Assembly: GCA_037178625.1 (NCBI GenBank) | Contig: CM074127.1 | Coordinates: forward strand, 4,836,001-4,900,000 | DNA from: Skeletonema tropicum | Lineage: Eukaryota > Bacillariophyta > Thalassiosirophyceae > Thalassiosirales > Thalassiosiraceae | Length of the DNA: 64,000 nucleotides | Direction: 5' to 3' | Shown: piece after piece, positions 54,041 to 63,610 of the stretch | How the letters are laid out: every line of letters starts with the position of its first letter | Numbering within the stretch: the first letter of the stretch is position 1 | Position numbers and translations under genes: made by a program | The notes under the pieces: model-generated | What the model was told of the DNA's origin: nothing | The model's database searches: none | The model's input: only the letters and a program-made list of their open reading frames with translations

Positions 54041-55128
54041 TTACAAACTGACAAAACAGAAGAGGCCAAGGCCCGTCATGACAACAGCAGCTACACTGCT
54101 TGCCGCAAACCTCTGTGCATTTGATTTTAGAGCCAAGCTTGTAGATGGTGTTTGTTCCACATTTTTCAACTTGGAAGTATCCAATGACGAAGAGTTTGAA
54201 CTACTACTTGGTGCTGCAGAAGATTGTGATTGAAACGAAGGCTCGCCATCCGTCCAAACACTCAAAGTAGTCTGGAGGCATACTACTCTGTCTACACACA
54301 TTGTCTCTAATGAAATCCCATGAAGAAGACACACGAGAGGCAACACCAGGAAATATCCGATCGGCACAATTGACACCCCAGCTAGACACACCAATTTGGA
54401 CATCACTACTATTTGCATCTTCACCTCGGACAATCAAAGGCCCACCTGAATCACGTTGACAGGAATCTTTCCCTTTGGCAAATGTACACATCATGTTAGG
54501 AGTGATGTGTCCACTCATTGAGAAATGCATATTGTTGTAGATTGTTGTTCCATTGATTTGAATGCACTCTTCATTCGTCATTACTGATACGTCAACTTCT
54601 CGTAAGATGCTACTCGCTTCCCCTCTAGTATTAACCACACCCCATCCAAGGTATGTTGCAATAGTATCGTCTGGTGGATAGGAGTCGTTCCTATTCAAAT
54701 AAATAAGTTCGATCTGTTTCTATTGTAGTAGGCCTCTCTAGAAATGTCAAGGCAATATCAAAATCATTATTAGTTTCGTTTTGATAAAGTGGATGTCGAA
54801 CATTCTCTCGTATCCGCACCACATCTCCAAGCTCACCATCAGTCAAATTGTATTCACCCTCCATAACAGTAATATTCCCAGCATAATCATCCTCCTCCGG
54901 AATGCAATGTGCGGCAGTCAACACTACGTCCGCTGCGATGAGTGAGCCACCGCAAAATACAAAGTCGTAGTCTTGGAAAAAGACTGCGTAGGGGTATCGT
55001 TGATGGGGTGCTATTGTGCCATTGATGATTAGGTTGCGTTGATGTTGGAAAGCGAAAGCTTGAGCAGCGATCAGAGTAATAGTGGAATAACAGATTAACC
55101 AGAGCATTGAAGCCGAGAGTAAGAGCAA
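54041..55128 (-). pseudogene. Trypsin-like (S1) serine protease with two +1 frame breaks
   Basis: A signal peptide (MLLLSASMLWLICYSTITLI) is followed by IINGTIAPHQRYPYAVFF, the usual activation-site region. The triad is visible: H74 in VVLTAAHC, D124 in NNDFDIAL, and the Ser in SCQRDSGGPLIV. The residue before Asp is Arg where S1 proteases have Gly. Skipping one C at 54711 joins TTIETD to ELIYLNRNDSYPPDDTIATY; skipping one base at 54251 joins DYFECLD to DGEPSFQSQSSAAPSSSSN, a Ser-rich linker ending in a hydrophobic tail (AASSVAAVVMTGLGLFCFVS), typical of a GPI-anchor signal. Without the second skip the protein ends at 54204. The domain is otherwise complete, so the breaks are recent or artefactual. 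Confidence 0.8.
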
Positions 55129-55387
55129 GGTAACGGTAAAGAAGCGTTGCTGATTCCAAAAAACGTTATAATGAGATCATAATAGCATAGGATCATATTC
55201 TGCAGCGCAGTCATTGCAATCTTGCTTCCGTTAGATGCACTTGACACCTGACAAGACTTGACATCATTTTATATCAATGATTTTTCTCCATTTTCACACT
55301 CACATCTCACATTTCACATTTCACACTTGGCTTGGCCTTGTGGACTGGAGCTGACGTACCATCCATATCCCCATACGAAGAGATACA

Positions 55388-55882
55388 ATGAAGTCAACAC
55401 TCCTCTTAATCAACAGCATAATCTATTATGCCGCAACCGTGACATCCTTTTGCCCAAGTTTCCACCCGCAGCGGCCTCTTTCATTCACAACAACATCATC
55501 ACAACCAATAAAATCCGCACTGTACGTAGTGACCGAGGAAGACGTCATAGCTCTGGTAGAAGAAGCAGAAGATTTGTGGGCAAAGGCATACGAAGCCCGC
55601 AAGGCAGCCAACGAACTATCCGAAAAGGCCGAGGCCCTTGGAAAAGATGCTGAAGTTTCCACAACGGATGCAACGGAGGCTTTGAAACAATCGATATCAT
55701 TAGAGAAGGTTGCAGATGCGACGAATGCTCAAAATTTGTCGTTGGATCTGGGGAATGTGTTGGAGAGGGCAATAAAGGCGCAAGAGGAAGCGGATGAGAT
55801 TGAAGTGAGGGCGGAGAAGGCACTTGCGGCGTCGGAGGCTGCGTTGGAACAACATTTGATTGATTTTCCTGAGAATGCATAG
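55388..55882 (+). CDS. Small signal-peptide-bearing helical protein, unknown
   Basis: 164 residues from ATG 55388. The N-terminus is a signal peptide (MKSTLLLINSIIYYAATVTS) followed by FCPSF, which resembles the aromatic start of a diatom plastid transit peptide. The mature part is almost entirely amphipathic helix with Ala/Glu heptads (VIALVEEAEDLWAKAYEAR, EALGKDAEVSTTDATEALK, RAIKAQEEADEIEVRAEKAL). No family is recognised. Plus-strand coding is supported by the signal peptide; minus-strand frames over it are shadows. Confidence 0.65.
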   Translation: MKSTLLLINSIIYYAATVTSFCPSFHPQRPLSFTTTSSQPIKSALYVVTEEDVIALVEEAEDLWAKAYEARKAANELSEKAEALGKDAEVSTTDATEALKQSISLEKVADATNAQNLSLDLGNVLERAIKAQEEADEIEVRAEKALAASEAALEQHLIDFPENA

Positions 55883-56143
55883 ATTCAAAAAATGAGGAAA
55901 GTAACACAATACTCCTACTTAACTCTGTTGGGCTACGATAATATGGGTTCAGTAATCGATTGACCTACAGAGGTTAAATGTTGTCATTCACCACCAACGC
56001 GTTCAAATTGTATTGTAACATTGTTTCCACCGCGACAAGAATTGCTCATGAATGTCGTCAATACGTAGTGTTGTATTACTATTTCCTCTTTCCACACGCA
56101 CACAAACACGAGTACATTATTCTGTACCATCACACGTTTCTCT

Positions 56144-57348
56144 CTACAATTCGTCTTTCCAACCTCTACCACTCTTCTTCTGCTGTGTCGGCGAATCAAA
56201 TCCAAGCATGCCCCCAAGCACAGGAACACTCCCTAACCCATCCAACGATCCCAAATTAGTTGCCCGAATCACACTTAAACAAACCACAACCACCACAACC
56301 AACAATGTCTTTCCCGAAAATCCCCCACTCGATTTACTCGACTTGGAATCCTGCAAACCGCGCGATCCAACCTTCAACCCCTGCTTCTCAAGCGCTGTCC
56401 GTGTGGCCATTTCCCGATTCAAATCCCGTTTCGTTTGCTCCAGTGTATTATTGAGAATATCACGTTCCGCTGTCAAATTGACTGAAAAGGCGACGAGCTC
56501 ATCATACTTGCGACGGAGGGATGCTACCTCGTCCGTTAGTTGTTCTGGACTCATCTTATCCGCATTGTTTCGTTTGTCGACACCCTCTTGGAAGGATGCA
56601 GGGAGGTTATTATTTGAATTGGCAGTAGTACCAGCTGCAGCAGCGCCACCACCACCACCAGCACCACCCGCAGCAGTATCCACCACATGCCTCACATGCA
56701 ACTTTTTATTATACACCGGCCTATTACTATCACTACTCGCCGAGTTCCACATGGCAGTCAACTCCTCCACCAACTCCTTCTTATACTGTCCCCCCTCCCC
56801 CATCATTCGCGGTTCATTGGCAAACTTGGCCGAAAATTCATCGGACACAGCGCAGGATTGTACTAGGAATTTATCTTTGGAGTGATCAAGTGCCGATTGG
56901 CCTAGTCGTTCGTAGGATGACCATAGGACTTGTCGATCTTTATCGACGAGGAGGATGGAGACGGTTTCGGAGGAGTTGGGTGCGACGATCCCTTGGTTGG
57001 GGCGGACTAGATATCTGCGTGGTTGGGTTGTTTTTACCTGTGTTGTAATGATGATGGAAAATGATGATTGATGAGGCAATAGAACGTATTATTGTCAGAG
57101 AGAAGTACAGAGAGCAATGCTACAAACAAAGATCTGTATCCTTCGAACCCGAATTCCAAGTTATTTTCACACGCAAGCCGACGAGAACTCACCTTGAACG
57201 CTAAATATCCCTTTGTATTTCCAGGATGACGAAGCGTCATTGTACACCGAGACGAGCCATCACTTCCATCCTTTGCAGGGTCACGAGTGATCGTGAATTG
57301 GAGGCTGGATTCTGGATCAATTTCTAGGGCGTGGGAGGGTAGCGACAT
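56144..57348 (-). CDS. VAP-type MSP-domain protein ending in KDEL
   Basis: Exons 57348-57193 and 57037-56144 join in phase 0 (LAFK|VKTTQPRRYLVRPNQG), 349 residues. The MSP domain covers about residues 5-115: LEIDPESSLQFTITR, CTMTLRHPGNTKGYLAFKVK, RYLVRPNQGIVAPNSSETV. A Gly/Ala-rich linker, a coiled coil (about 218-270, LTDEVASLRRKYDELVAFSV) and a membrane segment near 296-311 (LLVVVVVVCLSVIRATN) follow. This is the layout of VAPA/VAPB/Scs2, ER proteins that form contact sites with other membranes. Unlike those, about 38 residues follow the anchor and end in WKDEL. If the anchor is inserted as in VAPs, this tail is lumenal and carries a classic ER retrieval signal. Confidence 0.9.
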
Positions 57349-57688
57349 GGTTGTTTTTTGTGTAGGAGCGGGAGTTCGAATTTTTTTTGAAATCGGCTTT
57401 GCTTGAGGGGGCAAAATTAGGGACGAGATGTCCGAAAATGGGCCTCTCTTCTCGCGCCATCGCCGATGAAATCAGCAACGGATCATGTTGTTGTCGTTAC
57501 AATGAAGCTGTTGAACATCCTGCCAAACAATCGCTTTGGGGTGGTCAAACCATTGCATTACAATAGTCAAGATTAGCTGCTCTCGATAAGTACAGTGATA
57601 TCAATACGATACACTCATATTCGACAACGTTATTCTTTTCATTCGACAACAAAACAATTCACACCTACCACGCACGGCCGAAAACAAA
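57349..57688. other. Shared promoter region of divergent VAP and securin-like genes
   Basis: 340 bases lie between the two start codons. No gene is seen. Confidence 0.4.
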
Positions 57689-58588
57689 ATGTTTCTCAAT
57701 CCAGCATCCTCCTCCTCCATTTTCAATGAGAACACGACGACATCATCGTTTCGTCGTTCTTCTTCCAAGAATGAAAATGCCGCACCATTGGGTATGAAAA
57801 CACCTCACAACAATAATTCCAAAAGTGGCAGTAATAATAGCAACGTTGTCAAGAAGAGTGGGCAAACGACACAACAGCGTCGTCGTAGAGCTCTTGGTGA
57901 TATTTCCAACAAGGGTGGTGGAAGTGCCGCCAAGGGCAGTGGAAAGAATGGCAGTAGTGGTGGTGCTGGTAATAAATTGGTACTCAAGCCTTTATCTACC
58001 AACAATCAGGGGTTGAGGTCCAATAATAATGGCAGTAAGAATCGTCAAGTCAAATTCTCAAGGGGCGGCAGTGGATCTATCAAGAGTAGTAGCAAATCCT
58101 CAACGTCTTCTACCAAAAAGAAGAAACAATCCTCATCATCCTCCTCCGAATACGATGGTATATTCGGAGTAACAACACGATGGGCAACCATCGATCAAGA
58201 TCACGATCGACCACCACCACAACAATTATTAGCCAAGGATGAATTTGAATTATCCAACACTGTTGCAGAGGAGATTCGACAGCATCGGTTGAAGGAGAGG
58301 GTTAAAAAGGAAGAGGTGGAGGAGAAGAAGATGGAGGAGAGGTTGAGAATGAAGAAGGATGTGTTTGATAATGATGATGATGATGTGGAGAATGATTTGC
58401 AACAGTTGTTGATGGATCATTGTAACATTGTGGAAGAGGAGGAGGAGGAGGATGAACAGGAGGCGTTGTGGGAACTAAAGACTTGTCCGGCCTGGGAGGA
58501 AGAAGAAGAAGAGTTTGATCCAATGGAAGAACGGCGTTTGTCTGGAACGGATCCTGTTAGTTTGTGGGGTGATATACTCAGTCCGTAA
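57689..58588 (+). CDS. Disordered protein with destruction-box motif, securin-like candidate
   Basis: 299 residues from ATG 57689, no introns. The N-terminal two thirds are basic and Ser/Asn/Gly-rich. A short motif, RRALGDISN, fits the extended D-box RxxLxxIxN recognised by the anaphase-promoting complex and resembles the RxALG start of securins and the D-boxes of mitotic cyclins. After a short ordered patch (EYDGIFGVTTRWATIDQDH) comes a charged helix (FELSNTVAEEIRQHRLKERV), then a strongly acidic C-terminus ending ERRLSGTDPVSLWGDILSP. Size, disorder, D-box and acidic tail match securin, whose sequence is hardly conserved between lineages. No cyclin box is present. It could equally be another APC/C substrate; the call is inference. 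Confidence 0.6.
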   Translation: MFLNPASSSSIFNENTTTSSFRRSSSKNENAAPLGMKTPHNNNSKSGSNNSNVVKKSGQTTQQRRRRALGDISNKGGGSAAKGSGKNGSSGGAGNKLVLKPLSTNNQGLRSNNNGSKNRQVKFSRGGSGSIKSSSKSSTSSTKKKKQSSSSSSEYDGIFGVTTRWATIDQDHDRPPPQQLLAKDEFELSNTVAEEIRQHRLKERVKKEEVEEKKMEERLRMKKDVFDNDDDDVENDLQQLLMDHCNIVEEEEEEDEQEALWELKTCPAWEEEEEEFDPMEERRLSGTDPVSLWGDILSP

Positions 58589-59253
58589 AGCTTGGGCAGA
58601 AAAGTTTTGGGTTGTGGGGTTGTACATTAGGGTTTGAGTGTAAATTATACATCATTTACAAAGCATAGTCGTCTTTCTGAACGTTATTGTATTTGCATAC
58701 AATACTTATAGCTTCTTGCTTGGCGTTGGTCCAAGCGCGGAAGGATGTGAATGAAACCAAGGGAATACAAGAGTTACACTTCTTCTGATTATATCACTGG
58801 TATCTGATTAAGATTGACTTCTAGGTTTTCTTTCGAACTGTATCTTTTGAGTATAATATCGATCTCACAATGAAGAGCTTCTTTCAAGTAACATGCTGCG
58901 CTAGAGTGCACTTGACTAAGTTGAGAGTGCACAGTGCACATCATGACAAACAAACGTCCAAGAGCAAGAGAAGGAGCAGTAAATTCTATCTCTTTTCTCT
59001 TCTACCGACCGATCTACGACTGTTCCAAGATTGTATGCATGGGCTTCACGAAAACTGTGCGTGGGCGATGTAATATTATGGCGATGGAACGGATCATTTT
59101 ATGCGAAAAGCACCAATATGTTTCTCATAATATTCGCCAATTGATGCCAACCTGCCGTTTTGCATCAAGACATTCAATTTACCTTACACAAACATCGCAC
59201 AAATCACAACTTTTGTCGATAGAAATAACTCTCGAACAAAACAAAGTAAAACA
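58589..59253. other. Promoter region of the third ankyrin gene, no gene seen
   Basis: Short unsupported frames lie at 58870-59284. Codon use in them does not match the biased gene that follows. Confidence 0.4.
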
Positions 59254-61239
59254 ATGGTTGCATCTCCAGGAACTGGCGTCATGACTCCCGACACTGCCAC
59301 CGCAAATGCTGCCATGCTTGACGTCCGTAAGCAGCAGGTTAACACCATGCAACGCTCGGTATCTCCAGTGAGCGCTCGTGGAACTGAATATCGTGAGGAG
59401 CGTGTTACTCCCCGCTCACCCCAGGGATCTGTTTACAGTACACAGAGGGCTATGTCTCCCGGTCGTACTCGCTTCGAATGTGATTATGATTCCAACCCTA
59501 CTGAGCTTTACTTGGCTGTCCAGAGCAAAGACTGGCGTGGTGCAGAGGCAATCCTTGACTCTGAACCTCATGATGCATCTACTTGGGTTGCACGTAGAGA
59601 GGCTGATGGCAAGTTGAGGTGGCGTCTTCTCCCCCTCCATGCTGCTATCATCTTCAAGGCTCCCTTGCCTACCATCAAGGCGTTGTTGGATGTTCACCCT
59701 GAGGGTGCCGCATGCAAGGATGACCAAGGAATGCTCCCCATCCACCTTGCCTTCCGTAATGGAGCCAACGAAAAAGTTGTTCAATTGTTGCTCCAGACAT
59801 TCCCTCAATCTGTCAATGTTGAGGACCGCAAGGGACGTACTCCTATGGTTCTTGCTAAGCAATCCTCCCACCCTAACAAGGATGCCTACATTGCCATCCT
59901 TAATGGAGGACCCGCATTCTATGCTCTCGCTAGGGGCAACCGTGGCGACACTTCTGTTGCCAGTACTGCCGTTGGAGGAGGACGTGTTGCTGAGCTTGAG
60001 GCCGAGCTTATCAAGACACAAGAGACTTCCGAGGTTTTGGTTGACCACGTGAACTCACTTGAGGCCCAATTGGCAAGCCGCTCTGACACTGAACGCTTCT
60101 TGGCCACCAAGATTGCTAACCTTGATGCCGAGCTTCATACTGTCACCGCCAAGCTTGAAGAAACTAGTACTTCTCTTACTACCAGAAATGCTGAACTTGA
60201 GGAGAAGAATGCCACTCTTGAGGAGCGTGCAAGCAAAGCTGAGACTGAAGCCGCTGAAGCCACCGCCGCACTTGAGGCAATCAAGATTGAGAAGGTTAAG
60301 GAATACAAGGTCACCAACAAGGACCGTTTCGAATTTGAGGAAAAGATTGAGAAGGCCGAGAAGGATGCCGCCATTGCTAAGGCCAACGCAACTGCTTTGG
60401 AAGTCACCCTTGAGAAGAAGATTGAGTCAGAGAAGTCATTGGCTAACCAAGTGAGCCAGCTTGCATCCCAATTGGCCTCCAGTGCCAACACTACCACCGA
60501 GGCCACTTCTCACTACCAAGAGAAGTGCGAGGAGTTGGAAGCCCAAAACAACAAGTTGAAGGCACAAATCGCTGTTCTCAATGGAAAGCTTACAACTGTT
60601 GCTTCGGCTCTCGATGCTATGTCCACTGAGCAAGAGCGCATTATTGAGGCTGCGGCCAAGCACGAGCAGACCATGGCCGCTGCTATGGAGGCACACAAGG
60701 CTATCGTTTCTACTACCACCGAGCAAGAGGCTGTGATGGAAGAGGCTGCCAAGGAGCGCGAGGAGATTGTTGCTATTCTTATGCGTCAAGCAGAGGACGC
60801 CGAGAAGACTGTTGAGGCACGCGAGAAGGTTTTAGACATGGTGAAGGAGCTTGAGCCAATGGCTGAGGCCGCTTCCACCGAGCGCGATGCTGTTGTGGCT
60901 AGTGTACGAAAGCAACAGGAGTACATGGACTTCATGATGAATGGTGAGCTCGAGTTCTTAAAGAAGACTGCTAGCGAGGAAGAAAATACTGATGTAATTG
61001 AAGAGATCACACAAGCGATGGAGGCAAAGAAGGAAGAATTCCTTGCGGAAGAAGAGGCAGTGGAGGAACCAGCAAAGGAGGAGTCATCACCCGAAGAAGA
61101 GGCAGTGGAGGAACCAGCGAAGGAGGAGCCATCACCCGAAGAAGAGACAGTAGAGGAACCAAAGGAGTCACCCGAAGAAGAAGAAGAAGAACACATTGGG
61201 GACGTAGAAGGAGAGGAGGTTGAGGCAACAGCAGAATAA
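59254..61239 (+). CDS. Ankyrin and coiled-coil protein, strongly biased codon use
   Basis: 661 residues from ATG 59254, no introns. After a Ser/Arg/Pro-rich N-terminus the ankyrin-type core spans about residues 75-215: NPTELYLAVQSKDWRGAEAI, LRWRLLPLHAAIIFKAPLPT, HPEGAACKDDQGMLPIHLAF, FPQSVNVEDRKGRTPMVLAK. A long coiled coil (about 245-580, e.g. ELIKTQETSEVLVDHVNSLE) follows. The C-terminus has tandem acidic repeats (EEEAVEEPAKEESSP, three copies decaying). Codons strongly favour C-ending forms and GGA/CGT, the sign of high expression, unlike its two relatives at 48112 and 51740. A structural or scaffold role fits the architecture; nothing shows a partner or location. Confidence 0.87.
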   Translation: MVASPGTGVMTPDTATANAAMLDVRKQQVNTMQRSVSPVSARGTEYREERVTPRSPQGSVYSTQRAMSPGRTRFECDYDSNPTELYLAVQSKDWRGAEAILDSEPHDASTWVARREADGKLRWRLLPLHAAIIFKAPLPTIKALLDVHPEGAACKDDQGMLPIHLAFRNGANEKVVQLLLQTFPQSVNVEDRKGRTPMVLAKQSSHPNKDAYIAILNGGPAFYALARGNRGDTSVASTAVGGGRVAELEAELIKTQETSEVLVDHVNSLEAQLASRSDTERFLATKIANLDAELHTVTAKLEETSTSLTTRNAELEEKNATLEERASKAETEAAEATAALEAIKIEKVKEYKVTNKDRFEFEEKIEKAEKDAAIAKANATALEVTLEKKIESEKSLANQVSQLASQLASSANTTTEATSHYQEKCEELEAQNNKLKAQIAVLNGKLTTVASALDAMSTEQERIIEAAAKHEQTMAAAMEAHKAIVSTTTEQEAVMEEAAKEREEIVAILMRQAEDAEKTVEAREKVLDMVKELEPMAEAASTERDAVVASVRKQQEYMDFMMNGELEFLKKTASEEENTDVIEEITQAMEAKKEEFLAEEEAVEEPAKEESSPEEEAVEEPAKEEPSPEEETVEEPKESPEEEEEEHIGDVEGEEVEATAE

Positions 61240-61606
61240 ATGAAGAACATCAAATCCCAACATCAACGTTGATATATGTGCGACGACTACACAAACGTCG
61301 GCAATTTTGTATAGAGAGTGTCTGAATCTAGATTAAAAATAGTTTCTTGTTTGAATCAGATGTAAGTCTTGTAATTACTTCTAGTTGTTTGATTCAACAC
61401 CTACTACGCGTTGACAGCAAGGAACAATTTCTCCGCTGCTTCGGTGAAAGTAATATGCATTTGACTTGAAATGGAGTACGCAAAACATATTTAGTACTTA
61501 TTATTGGCATGCTATATCAAAACTCTGCTCTAGCTTTCCGACTACCTACGATATTCAACGTTGGAGAAGTAACCTCTTGAGGCTCTAGTTTCATTTGTTG
61601 GGGGAT
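61240..61606. other. 3' regions of two convergent genes
   Basis: 367 bases without a gene, AT-rich. Confidence 0.4.
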
Positions 61607-63610
61607 CTATTTTTTCCATGAAGCATTACCAAGTCCATAACTCTTTTTTGGTCCAGGTGCCGCATTGCCCGCTAGCATAGAATTGGGCCTGGCAGCTGCC
61701 GCTGGTGTTGAAACAGGTGATGAAGACATTACTGGCGCAGGAACTGGTGCGGGAACTGGTGCTGGAGGTGGTGCCACAGGAGCGGCGGGGGCTGGGGTTG
61801 ACGGAGGCTCTTGTGCCTCTGGGGTCAACACAGCAATAATCTTTTTCACCTCCTCGCTCAATTTTAAGTCAGCCTTGCTCTGCCAGGCCTCCATCTTTTC
61901 GTATACTTGATCGGGAATGGCTTCAACCTTGGATTCGAGACTTGTCACACGAGTTTCGATCGTGTTGAGTCGAGAGTCATATTGTTGGATCATAGATGTT
62001 GTGGAAGAACCTTGACTCTCAATTTCTTTGAGACGAGAGTCAAACTTGGAGAAATCGGGCGATGGCGCAGCAGCAGCAGGTGCGGCAGCAACAGGTGCTG
62101 GCTTCTCAACTACTGGCGCAGCTGCAACAGGTGCAGGGGTGCTGCTGCTGCAGGTTTGGCTGTTACAGGAGCGGGTTTAGCTTTGACTTCGGGAGAGAAT
62201 CGTTTGGCAAAGGGCTTCGGAATCTCACCACCACTGCTGCCACCCAATGTATCCAAATAAGTCGCAACGGCCTTGGCATTCTTTGGAGCAGGTGCCGAAC
62301 CGACACTCAATGCATCCAAATATCCTGCGATAGCGGCTCCAGTGCCTTGAGTCTGCGTAAGAGGTGGAAACAAGAGAATCTAAGTAACTAGCGATCGTGT
62401 CAACCTCCTCGTCAGATGCCACAGCTCCAGTACTGGCAATATCTTCCATGTACTCGGTAATAGTCTCAGTACATTTCTCAGTCACTTTGCCTCCCTCGCA
62501 ATACTCGTACATTTCCTTAATGAAAGGATTTTTATCCGCGTTGAGCATACCGTAGGGTTCTGGTTGACTTTCCTTCCATAACTTTTGTGCCTCTTTCAAT
62601 GCAGGATCAAGTTCGACAGCGGGAGCAGGAGGGGGAACTGCGCTGGTATCTGGTTTTTCAGGAGCCTCTCCAAAATTGCGTCCACTGTCGAGTCCATACG
62701 GGAGATTCGCTGGTGATGCTGTTCCCGTGGGCAACGTAGCCATCTCATCATCGCTGTTGCTGGCGGTGCCTGCAAGAGCCAAGAGCCCGGCGAAGGCAAC
62801 AGCCCCGCCAATTGCAGTGGAGTCAAGGGTTTTGGACTCAGCTCCTGGTGGATCAAGAGCTGCAAGGACAGTTGCACTTGTCTTTGCACCAGCATTAGCA
62901 GCGGCCGCGACGACGGAAGCCGGTGCTGCCGTCTTGGTAGCCGGCGTTCCTTTGGGAAGAAGCAATGTTGATGCAGCATCAGCATCATCAGTCATCTTTG
63001 CAAGCAAGTTGGTTTCATTTTTGACAACTGGTGTTTCTTTTACCTCCTTCTCAAGAGCAGCAACCTTGATTTCTACCTCCTTTTTAGCAGCTACTGGTGC
63101 TTTGACTTCCTCTTCCATCTTGGCAACCAATTTGGAGTCATCCATTGGTTGCTTTGCTACTGGAGTGGCAGGACTTTTCTCCATTGCTACTTTCATCTCG
63201 ACATCTTTAGGTGCTGCTGGTGCTGGGGGTGCACTGTTGAAATCATCTTCTTTGGCAACAGTAAGAGTGTTTGAGGATGATGTTGCTGCGGAGGAAGCAG
63301 GTTTCGCGCTGTCGAAATCATCTTCTTTGGCAACAGTGAGAGTATCATCAGCTACCGCAATTTGACTGCCAGAAACAAGTGCTGTTGTCGTAGCCGCAGC
63401 AAATCGAAAGAGAGCATCACGACGGTTTAGCTGCTGGCTGTTGCTCTCGTTATCACTATTAGATACAGCTTGGAGAGCGACGATATTAGACTGCTGGGCA
63501 TAAGATGAGGAACGAACAGATGCAATCTGTGATCGTGAGGCAGTGAATGCTGCAACTTCCTCAGGGAAGCAGACCACGCTCAATAAGGATGATGCTAGAG
63601 CCAATTTCAT
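61607..63610 (-). CDS. Probable thylakoid-lumen protein with YLD-motif repeats; two frame breaks
   Basis: Start at ATG 63610. A signal peptide (MKLALASSLLSVVCFPEEVA) is followed by AFTAS, then a second, Tat-like signal (LNRRDALFRFAAATTTALVS, cut expected after AVA in GSQIAVADD), giving a three-step route to the lumen. TLTVAKEDDF occurs twice. A hydrophobic segment (IGGAVAFAGLLALAGTASN) and a conserved-looking block (NPFIKEMYEYCEGGKVTEKC, TETITEYMEDIAS) follow. Then comes IASYLDSLV; skipping one T at 62359 continues as TQTQGTGAAIAGYLDALS and VATYLDTLG. A missing base in the C run at 62136-62139 restores a Pro/Ala linker, a coiled coil (YDSRLNTIETRVTSLESKVE) and the end at 61607 (KKSYGLGNASWKK). 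The protein reads through after these corrections. Family unknown. Confidence 0.72.

Noticed and set aside
55545..55907. Minus-strand Pro/Leu-rich ORF opposite the small helical gene
   Set aside because: Shadow of a frame that has a signal peptide and heptads.
26684..62359. Programmed +1 frameshifting as the established explanation for the frame breaks
   Set aside because: No shared slippery codon or following stop context is visible, at least one break goes the other way, and several extra bases simply double a neighbour. Kept only as a hypothesis to test.
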